This document shows, piece after piece, positions 55,401 to 61,670 of a DNA stretch of 64,000 bases (position 1 is the stretch's first letter; every line of letters starts with the position of its first letter). Under the pieces are notes generated by a model. The model was not told the DNA's origin. It worked only from the letters and a program-made list of their open reading frames with translations, and ran no database searches. The DNA is from Pseudomonas sp. NBRC 111124 (lineage in GTDB: Bacteria; Pseudomonadota; Gammaproteobacteria; Pseudomonadales; Pseudomonadaceae): positions 112,411 to 176,410 of the forward strand of contig NZ_BCBA01000043.1 of the NCBI RefSeq assembly GCF_001320245.1, in the 5' to 3' direction. The translations under genes were made by a program, and so were the position numbers.

Positions 55401-56260
55401 TGATCAGCGAAACCCTGGAAGGCCAGCCGAGCGAAGTCACCACCGTACGCAACTACGTGGAAAGCAGCGTCGACACCAGCCAGGACGGCCTGTCGCGCTC
55501 GTTGCAGGGCTTGTTCAGCCTGCCCATCCAGTACGCCTGGGCGACCCTGCGCGACCCAGCCGGCCAGCAGATCGCCAAGGCCTGGGCACAGCAGATCGCC
55601 AAGCCGTGGGAACAGGTCATGGCGCACCGCTACCCCATTGCTGGCGGCAGCCGCAACGAAGCCTCGGTGAAAGACCTGCAGCGCTTCGTCGACCCTGACA
55701 GCGGCCTGCTGCCGGCCTTCAAACGCAACGAGATCGGTAACCTGGCCGGCGGTGAAGGCCTTGGCGCGGGTGACGGCAAGGGGCCAGCGCTGGTCAACCC
55801 GCGCATGCTCAACAGCATCGACAAGGCCAGCTCCGTAGGCCAGGTGATCGCCAGCCTGTCGGACCGTGACAACGGCTTTGAGATCATGCTGGAACCTTCG
55901 GCCAACTTCACCGACATCGTGTTCACCCTGGATGGCCAGGAGCAGCACTACCGCAACGGCCGCAGCAGCTGGAACCGCTTTGCCTGGCCGGGCACCAGCA
56001 ATGCACCGGGCGCTCGCCTGGACGTTGTCACCCTGAGTGGCGCACGGGTTACCGTGTTCGACTTCCCAGGGCGCTGGGGCCTGCTGCGCATGAACGAAAG
56101 CGCCCGGGTCGAAGACCTCGACGGCATCCAGCAGCGCTTCAGCTGGAACACCGCCAATGGCCGGGTGAGCCTGGTGGTGCGCAACTTCGGTGGGGTCAAG
56201 CTGACCGATCTGGGTGACGTCAAGGCCCTCAGCGCCCTCAACGACAGGGGCGCGCAATGA
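52460..56260 (+). CDS. tssM: T6SS membrane-complex protein TssM (IcmF)
   Basis: A 1266-residue TssM/IcmF. Two N-terminal helices (about 11-30 and 41-58), a cytoplasmic NTPase domain with Walker A GMSAAGKTS (128-136) and DTAGRYL, a third helix at about 437-457, and a large periplasmic part ending in the TssJ-binding C-terminal domain. Full length for the family. Forms the trans-envelope channel with TssJ and TssL. CAGGAAG precedes the ATG; tagF overlaps its end as ATGA. Confidence 0.95.
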   Translation: MKTLLRLLKSFWILLPLLWLASLLICWLAAPLVPWLRHHVPEALAIISACFLLVIVLRQYQRIRAEHNLENLLQIEVDRSLNAAGEFRDQQVLRERLKHAIAMLRTDRSAGGGGKAALSDLPWYLVVGMSAAGKTSLLTHSGLSATIATANDSESGTQHCDWYFSPDAVMIDTAGRYLRDDQSASEFSAFLRMLRKQRGKAAINGLVLVVSLPELLAANSDERNALAAQLVARVEEYAECLGANPPVYLMLTKTDQLPGFNQAFDGLDLHQRQQPLGMTFGLSEIRNNGLHAVLQTRLRNLQGHIRQHVDAQMIALGAEADSALLNFPQYFAALSGVLEQFLEHFTRGHRGGAPLLLRGLYFTSALQTDQHLGQVYEDAIADEFALKAAYDDGSQSASKAVVNRSYFITDTFRRVIFPDRDLTLFHSRLGRQAGFSPLLLGLAAATGVLFIGWQALSFANNRQWLDSLRGQLAQIEQAEDREQLLAAGKGLEVLREQMATVEAHRLQGVPLKLGAGLYHGEAIHQVTRTAYLTQLRSQALEPIARSLQVQMRAFNTFASGINQELEFTPAPQKKRGGKPLAPAVAAKAQAALSNTRMGGYAAKVNLATASDAAELSATTGGLSLSEEMLGRLDEQQVASIIDAYNTLKLYLLLTEPQTHPDAAFVAASLPQAWASAAGEGTPADAGVIEENAPLYVQLLEQGEAPSLPRNEQLINATRENLKSFMISSSLVDREYLRLQLESSRQFPALSLNDLVPQPGRALLYGSAGVPAIYTRQGWDTFVKPELIKLVSGNLRNESDWVLDGEGGDAIVQKANFVREFMTRYKRDYTQAWYKMVSSVGVRHFTDLATATEQLGLLSDVQNSPVKNLLAAVNDNTQWDLPVKHAIPTPGVAREDGFWSKVSGIFDSKDALPDNVGPVLPAVDDGSLAKRFEPVARVFAENNAEGADSTIMDRYLAALRKLKVRMNNIQRSQDVGKSSKQLISETLEGQPSEVTTVRNYVESSVDTSQDGLSRSLQGLFSLPIQYAWATLRDPAGQQIAKAWAQQIAKPWEQVMAHRYPIAGGSRNEASVKDLQRFVDPDSGLLPAFKRNEIGNLAGGEGLGAGDGKGPALVNPRMLNSIDKASSVGQVIASLSDRDNGFEIMLEPSANFTDIVFTLDGQEQHYRNGRSSWNRFAWPGTSNAPGARLDVVTLSGARVTVFDFPGRWGLLRMNESARVEDLDGIQQRFSWNTANGRVSLVVRNFGGVKLTDLGDVKALSALNDRGAQ

Positions 56261-57165
56261 TCGGTTGCTTCGGCAAGCTGCCGTCGAGCGCGGACTTCGT
56301 CAGCCTGCATGGTGCGGCGGAAGAAGTCTGCGAGTTCGACGCCTGGCTGCAGTCCTCGCTGGCGGCCATGCGCCACCGCGAAGACTGGCAGGCGTTGTTC
56401 GACGCGCTGCCGATATGCTTCTTCAACTACCGAGCGCGCAATGGCAACTGGTTGCTCGGAGGCCTGCTGAGCTCGCGTGACGCCAGCCAGCGGCGCTACC
56501 CGTTCTTCATCTTCCAGCTGCTCAAGGGCGAGGACGGTGCGGCACTGCTCAACCCGTTCACCCTCGGTGAACTGTTCAGCGCGCAGATCAAGCCGTTGCT
56601 GCACCAGGCGGTGCAAGGCGCCGACTGCGCCAGCCTGTTCGAGCGGATCAAGGCCCTACGCCCGTTGCAGGCGCAGGACCTCGACCTGTTCCGCCGGGTG
56701 CACGCCAAGTTCCTCCACGACTTCAGCTTTGCCGATGTCGCTCGCGCCCTGCACGGGTCCTGGCCGAATTTCGACAGTGCCACAGCGCTGGCGCGGCTGC
56801 AGGCCAGCCGGGCCACGCTGCACGGCGACTTCACAGGCGGCATCGAACTGCCGCTGCCGGCCGAACGCGGGCTGAAAAACCCCACGGCCGACCTCTGGCT
56901 GACCTGGCTGACGCGCATGAGCGGGCACCCGAGCGTGCCGGCGGTGAGCCTGCTGGCCGACGACTTCATGCTCCCGCGGCTGTACTGCTTCCCCTCACGC
57001 CATGCCAGCAGCGCCTATCGCCTGCTCAGTGGCTGCGCCGAAGCCCAGCAGCACCTGGAGCTGCTCAGCCCGTTGGCAACGGCGCCGCGTGCACACGACT
57101 ACGACCGACCTCTTGAACACGTAATCGACCAGTTTGTCGATGCGTTGGATGCGACGCCTGTATGA
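56257..57165 (+). CDS. tagF: T6SS accessory/regulatory protein TagF
   Basis: A 302-residue protein with the DUF2094/TagF start MIGCFGKLPSSADFVSLHG and the conserved RARNGNWLLGGLL and RYPFFIFQLL. In P. aeruginosa H1, TagF represses T6SS activity post-translationally by engaging the Fha protein. No fha, ppkA or pppA gene lies in this window. Overlaps of four bases with tssM and the next gene put it firmly within the structural operon. Confidence 0.88.
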   Translation: MIGCFGKLPSSADFVSLHGAAEEVCEFDAWLQSSLAAMRHREDWQALFDALPICFFNYRARNGNWLLGGLLSSRDASQRRYPFFIFQLLKGEDGAALLNPFTLGELFSAQIKPLLHQAVQGADCASLFERIKALRPLQAQDLDLFRRVHAKFLHDFSFADVARALHGSWPNFDSATALARLQASRATLHGDFTGGIELPLPAERGLKNPTADLWLTWLTRMSGHPSVPAVSLLADDFMLPRLYCFPSRHASSAYRLLSGCAEAQQHLELLSPLATAPRAHDYDRPLEHVIDQFVDALDATPV

Positions 57166-59654
57166 ACAAGATCAAGTACTACTGCCTGCGTTACCAACCC
57201 TACCTGCTGGGGGTGGCGTTCTTCCTGGCGATCTTCCTGGTCTGGGCCTGCGGCCGTGCCCTGGGCTTCGCCTCGCTGCACAGCCTGCTGGCGGGTATCG
57301 GTGTGTTCCTGCTGTTGTCGGCGGGCTATGTGCTGCTGCTGTACCGCGGCGCCGGCCAGCACCACAACCTCGAAGGCCTGCTGCGCGAGGACGCCGACCA
57401 GGCAGTGCTCAATGCCACCCCGGCCGACCGTGAGGAAATCAGCCTGCTGCGCGAGCGCCTGCTGCAAAGCATCGAACGCCTGCACAGCAACAAGCCGCGC
57501 GGCACCGCCGCCAAGGATGCGCTGTACGCCCTGCCCTGGTACCTGGTGATCGGCCAGCCGGCCGCTGGCAAAAGCACCATGATCCTGCAATCGGGCCTGA
57601 ACTTCCCCTATGCCGAGCGCGAAGGCGCGCGGGTCTCGGGCCTGGGCGGCACGCGTAATTGCGACTGGTTCTTCAGCTCCGAAGCGGTATTGTTGGACAC
57701 CGCCGGGCGCTACATGAACAGCCCCGAAGAAGCCGGCAAATGGCGCGGCTTCCTGCAGCTGCTGCGCCAGCACCGTCAACGTCGCCCGCTCAATGGCCTG
57801 ATCGTCAGCGTCAGCATCGCCGACATCCTGCATGGCTCGGCCGAAGACCAGGAACGCGTGGCCAAGCGCCTGCGCGAACGCATCCAGGAAAGCTGCGCGT
57901 TGCTGGAAGTGCGCCTGCCGATCTACCTGGTGTTCACCAAGTGCGACCTGATCCCCGGCTTCACCCCGTTCTACCGCCAGCTGGATGATGCCGCGCGCGG
58001 CGAGGTGATGGGCAAGACCTTCTCGCACAAGGGCTACGAGCAGGCCGACTGGGGCCAGCGCTTTGGCAAGGCGATGGACGAGCTGACCGGTTACTGGCAG
58101 CACGTGGCGAGCCAGCAGCTGGTGCAGCAGGACATCCAGGTGACCCGGCAGAACGACGCTGCCTACCGTTTCCCGCTGGAACTGGCCGCGCTCAAGCCGC
58201 GCCTGCAACAGTTCGTCGACAGCCTGCTGCGTGCCAACCCTTATCAGAATGCCGAGATGCTGCGTGGCTTCTATTTCACCGCGGCACTGGAGGCTGACGA
58301 AGCCCAATGGGGCAGCCACGGCCAGCATGTGGCCGAACGCTTCGCCCTCGAACAGGGCGCGGACGCCGCCGGTGCTGGCAGCCAACCCGCGCCCCTGTTC
58401 ATCAACAGCCTGTTCCGCAAGGTGATCATCCCTGACCAGCACCTGGTCGCGCTGTACACCAGCAACCGTCGCGAACGTCGGCGCAAGGGCGCCTGGGTGG
58501 GCGCTGCCAGCCTGGCGGGCCTGGTGCTGTGCAGCCTGTGGGGCTGGTCGTACCTGAACAACCGCGCCACGTTGGCCAGCATCTCCGGCGAACTGGCCCA
58601 GGCCAAGGCCGAAGACAAGGCCGCCAGCGGCCAATACACCGCCTGGCGTAGCCTCGACCGCCTGCGTTTCTGGACTGCGCACTACTATCAGCAGCACCAC
58701 GAACAGGGCGTGCCACTGGGCATGCGCCTGGGCCTGTACCAAGGCCATGAGGTGGAGCCTGTCCTGCGCACGCGCTACTTCGCCACCCTGCAGAACGTGA
58801 TGCTCAAGCCCACGGCCGACAACCTGACCCGTACCCTGTACCTGCTGACCACGCTCAAGGTCTACCAGCGCAACGCCCGCGAGCTGCAGCCGGTGAGCGG
58901 TGTCGACAGCGTCCAGGCCGAGGCCCTGCCCCATGACAACCGCGCCCAGTCGATCGCCGACTTCGGCAAGGCGACCCTGGACACCTACGTGATGCTGTCG
59001 CCGGCCCAGCGCGAGAAGGCCGACCCGGCCTTCCTCAAGGCGCGCCTGCCGGACTACTGGTACCCGGCCATCGCCCGCCAGATCGGCAAGAGCATGGCGG
59101 CGGCCGGCAGCGAAGGTGGCAACCAGGATTACCTGTATGCCAGCCGCCAGATCACCTTCTACAGCGACCAGATCCGTGAGCCGGACGTGCCACGCATCCT
59201 CGACAACGCGTTCCTGATGTCGAGTTCTCGCAACTACATCGACAGCCTGCGGGCGCAGTCGCTGCGTTCGATCGAAACCATCACGCTGGAGTCCGACACG
59301 CTGTTCGCCTTTGGCCGCGCCGACTTCCAGAGCCTGAAGAACGAAGGCCAGAACCAGTTGAGCGCGATCGCCAGCAAACTGCTGAACACGCCCAATATTG
59401 GCAAGATCGTCATCTCCGGCCATGCCGACCAGCTCGGCGACAGCCAGGGCAACCTGCAGGTGTCAAAACAACGGGCGCAGACCATCCGCACCTACCTGGT
59501 CGGCAAGGGCGTGCCCGCCGAACTGGTGGTCGCCCAGGGTGAAGGCAGCCGCAAGCCGCTGGTCAACTGCGACATGCAACAACCACGGGCACAGCTGATC
59601 AAGTGCCTGGAGCCCAACAGAAGGGTGGAGATCGAAGTGCGCGGGCTGAACTGA
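57162..59654 (+). CDS. TssM-like protein fused to a C-terminal OmpA domain
   Basis: An 830-residue second TssM/IcmF-like protein. Two N-terminal helices (about 14-32, 41-61), an NTPase domain with Walker A GQPAAGKST (131-139) and DTAGRYM, and a third helix near 444-466 follow the TssM plan. The periplasmic part is much shorter than in TssM and ends in an OmpA-like peptidoglycan-binding domain (about 710-828; TLFAFGRADF .. ISGHADQLGDSQGN .. LEPNRRVEIEV). It may replace the peptidoglycan anchor that other systems put on TssL. ATGA overlap with tagF; an imperfect hairpin separates it from hcp. Confidence 0.85.
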   Translation: MNKIKYYCLRYQPYLLGVAFFLAIFLVWACGRALGFASLHSLLAGIGVFLLLSAGYVLLLYRGAGQHHNLEGLLREDADQAVLNATPADREEISLLRERLLQSIERLHSNKPRGTAAKDALYALPWYLVIGQPAAGKSTMILQSGLNFPYAEREGARVSGLGGTRNCDWFFSSEAVLLDTAGRYMNSPEEAGKWRGFLQLLRQHRQRRPLNGLIVSVSIADILHGSAEDQERVAKRLRERIQESCALLEVRLPIYLVFTKCDLIPGFTPFYRQLDDAARGEVMGKTFSHKGYEQADWGQRFGKAMDELTGYWQHVASQQLVQQDIQVTRQNDAAYRFPLELAALKPRLQQFVDSLLRANPYQNAEMLRGFYFTAALEADEAQWGSHGQHVAERFALEQGADAAGAGSQPAPLFINSLFRKVIIPDQHLVALYTSNRRERRRKGAWVGAASLAGLVLCSLWGWSYLNNRATLASISGELAQAKAEDKAASGQYTAWRSLDRLRFWTAHYYQQHHEQGVPLGMRLGLYQGHEVEPVLRTRYFATLQNVMLKPTADNLTRTLYLLTTLKVYQRNARELQPVSGVDSVQAEALPHDNRAQSIADFGKATLDTYVMLSPAQREKADPAFLKARLPDYWYPAIARQIGKSMAAAGSEGGNQDYLYASRQITFYSDQIREPDVPRILDNAFLMSSSRNYIDSLRAQSLRSIETITLESDTLFAFGRADFQSLKNEGQNQLSAIASKLLNTPNIGKIVISGHADQLGDSQGNLQVSKQRAQTIRTYLVGKGVPAELVVAQGEGSRKPLVNCDMQQPRAQLIKCLEPNRRVEIEVRGLN

Positions 59655-59673
59655 GGCCGCGCCGCAAGAACCG

Positions 59674-59708
59674 GCCAGCCGGGCCTCACAGGAGGAGGCC
59701 TGGCTGGC
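59674..59708 (+). promoter_or_regulatory. Strong hairpin upstream of hcp
   Basis: A 14-base stem (left arm 59674-59687, right arm 59695-59708) with one G-T wobble and a seven-base loop lies 20 bases after the preceding stop. No T-run follows. It could protect an hcp mRNA 5' end after processing or reduce read-through. Confidence 0.6.
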
Positions 59709-59798
59709 GGCAAGCTACCTCTGCCGACCCGTTCGGCGAGGTCAAAACCAAGGGGTGCATGAGCAACCCTTCAAATGATGTTAATGGAGAGTTTCACA

Positions 59799-60317
59799 AT
59801 GGCTTTTGACGCGTATATCCAAATCGACGGCATCCCAGGCGAAGTACTGGACGACAAGCACAAGGACTGGATCGAAGTGCTGGGCTACGAGTACGGCGCC
59901 ACCCAGGCCACCTCGGCTACCGCCAGCTCCTCGGGCGGTGCGTCCTCCGAGCGTGTTGCCCTGAGCGACTTCAAGATCCGCAAGGCAGTCGACAAGGCTT
60001 CGGCCAAGCTGTTCGAACACTGCTGCACCGGCAAGCACATCGCCAAGCTGAAGCTGAACGTCAACCGTGCCGGTGGCGACAAGGTCACCTACCTGACCAT
60101 CGACATGGAAGAAGTCGTGGTGTCGTCGGTCAAGTTCGTCGCCGGTGGCAACCAGAACGGTGAAGACAAGACGGTGAGCGACCTGCCGATCGAAGAGATC
60201 AGCTTCAACTTCGCTCGTATCAAGACCACCTACACCCAGCAGAACCGCACCGACGGCCAAGCTGGCGGCAACATCGTCGGTGGCTGGGACCGCACCGCGA
60301 ACAAAGTGTTCGCCTAA
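59799..60317 (+). CDS. hcp: T6SS tube protein Hcp (TssD)
   Basis: A 172-residue Hcp starting MAFDAYIQIDGIPGE. Conserved segments are SDFKIRKAVDKASAKLFEHCCTGKHIAK, YLTIDMEEVVVSSV and EEISFNFARIKTTYT. It forms the hexameric inner tube and may carry small effectors. GGAG in front of the ATG at 59799 decides the start. Perfect hairpins lie both before and after the gene, as for highly expressed Hcp messages. Confidence 0.95.
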   Translation: MAFDAYIQIDGIPGEVLDDKHKDWIEVLGYEYGATQATSATASSSGGASSERVALSDFKIRKAVDKASAKLFEHCCTGKHIAKLKLNVNRAGGDKVTYLTIDMEEVVVSSVKFVAGGNQNGEDKTVSDLPIEEISFNFARIKTTYTQQNRTDGQAGGNIVGGWDRTANKVFA

Positions 60318-60330
60318 GCACTTGCTTGCC

Positions 60331-60354
60331 CATGGGCCGCGCAGGCGGCCCATG
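60331..60354 (+). terminator. Hairpin 1 downstream of hcp
   Basis: Perfect ten-base stem CATGGGCCGC / GCGGCCCATG with loop GCAG, 13 bases after the hcp stop. It lacks a T-run, so partial termination or 3' end stabilisation of hcp mRNA is more likely than complete termination. Confidence 0.6.
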
Positions 60355-60361
60355 TTCCGCA

Positions 60362-60384
60362 GTGTGCCGGGTTACCCGGCACAC
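60362..60384 (+). terminator. Hairpin 2 downstream of hcp
   Basis: Perfect ten-base stem GTGTGCCGGG / CCCGGCACAC with loop TTA, immediately after hairpin 1 and 28 bases before tssA. No T-run. Together the two hairpins separate the abundant hcp message from tssA. Confidence 0.6.
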
Positions 60385-60412
60385 CGCTCCCCTCCCCTGA
60401 TCAGAGTGTTTT

Positions 60413-61510
60413 ATGCCTGAAATCCTCAACGACCTTTCGCTGGCCGAGCTGGCCGCACCGATCGACGGTGGCAGTGGCGAAGACTTGAGCTTCTCTGCCT
60501 TGTTCGACCAGATCAAGGAGGCGCGCCGGGCAGACCCTGACTACCTGACCCAAGGCGACTGGCAGACCGACCTGAAAACTGCCGACTGGGAACAGGTCAT
60601 CCAGCTTGCGGCCCAGGGGCTGGCGCAACAGAGCAAGGACCTGATGCTGGTCGCCTGGCTCAGCGAAGGCCTGGCCCAACGCGAGCATTTCGAAGGCATC
60701 AGTTTCGGCCTGGCGCTGACCGAGCGCATCCTCGACACGTTCTGGGACAGCGCTTACCCGTCGCTCGAAGACGGCCTGGACGAGCGCGCCGCGCGCCTTT
60801 CCTGGCTCAAGACCACACTCACCGACATTGCCGGTGGCTTGCCCATTACCCAAGGGCAGAATTTCGGCGTGCTGCGCTATGACGAATCACGCCATGTAGA
60901 AAACCTCGCCTTGCAAAACCCCAAGGCGATGCAGACCGCGCTGAACGAAGGCAAGATCAACGCCGAGATCTTCCAGCGCTCGGTGGCCCTCAGCGACACC
61001 GAGCACCTGCGCGCCAAGGCCTTGCAGATTGCCGCCTGCCTGCAGGCCTGCAACCGCCTGCAGGCCACTGCCGACCGCCTGTTCGGCCACGAAGCGCCAA
61101 GCTTTGCCAGCCTCGCCGACATGCTGTCGCGGGCCAGCCAGCTGGCCGAGAAACTGCTCAAGGACCGCGGCGTCGAACTGCACCCGTTGGCCGTGCCGGT
61201 AGCAGAACCCGTCGCCACCGTTGCCCCCTCCAGCGAAGCAGGTGAACCGATGAACACGCCCGTCCAGGCCACCGCGCCTGCGCCCCTGCGCACTACGCCA
61301 CTGACCCGCGACGAGGCGTTCACCATGCTCGCGGGCATCGCTCAGTTCTTCAAGCAGAGCGAGCCGCAAAGCCCGGTGCCCTACCTGATTGAACGCGCCA
61401 TCAAGTGGGGCAACATGCCGCTGGAAGGCTGGCTGAGCGATGTGATCAAGGACAGCAATGTGGTGGACAACATCCGCGATGTACTGGGTACCCGCGAACA
61501 GAGGTCCTGA
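60413..61510 (+). CDS. tssA: T6SS assembly protein TssA (ImpA)
   Basis: A 365-residue TssA. The ImpA N-terminal domain is clear (APIDGGSGEDLSFSALFDQI, SKDLMLVAWLSEGLAQREHFEGI, FWDSAYPSLEDG), then a variable Pro/Ala linker (about 263-300) and a short C-terminal domain (EAFTMLAGIAQFFKQSEPQSPVPYLIERAI). The length fits a short TssA. It primes tube and sheath assembly at the baseplate. Last T6SS gene of the operon, followed by a REP pair. Confidence 0.88.
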   Translation: MPEILNDLSLAELAAPIDGGSGEDLSFSALFDQIKEARRADPDYLTQGDWQTDLKTADWEQVIQLAAQGLAQQSKDLMLVAWLSEGLAQREHFEGISFGLALTERILDTFWDSAYPSLEDGLDERAARLSWLKTTLTDIAGGLPITQGQNFGVLRYDESRHVENLALQNPKAMQTALNEGKINAEIFQRSVALSDTEHLRAKALQIAACLQACNRLQATADRLFGHEAPSFASLADMLSRASQLAEKLLKDRGVELHPLAVPVAEPVATVAPSSEAGEPMNTPVQATAPAPLRTTPLTRDEAFTMLAGIAQFFKQSEPQSPVPYLIERAIKWGNMPLEGWLSDVIKDSNVVDNIRDVLGTREQRS

Positions 61511-61524
61511 GGCTGGCGAGCCTT

Positions 61525-61609
61525 TTCGCGGGCACGCCCGCTCCCACAGAGACCGCACTGAACTCCAGGGCGGTTGATATCCCTGTGGGAGCGGGTTTAC
61601 CGCGAAGAG
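61525..61609. repeat. REP palindrome pair (BIME)
   Basis: TTCGCGGGCACGCCCGCTCC (61525 on) faces CTGTGGGAGCGGGTTTACCG (61583 on), the common P. putida REP core in inverted pair. It ends the T6SS operon and precedes the UvrA-like gene. Confidence 0.82.
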
Positions 61610-61670
61610 GCCGGCACAGCCGACAAGAATGCTGCTACCTTGAGCACTCTTCCCAGCCAAGGACCGCCCC

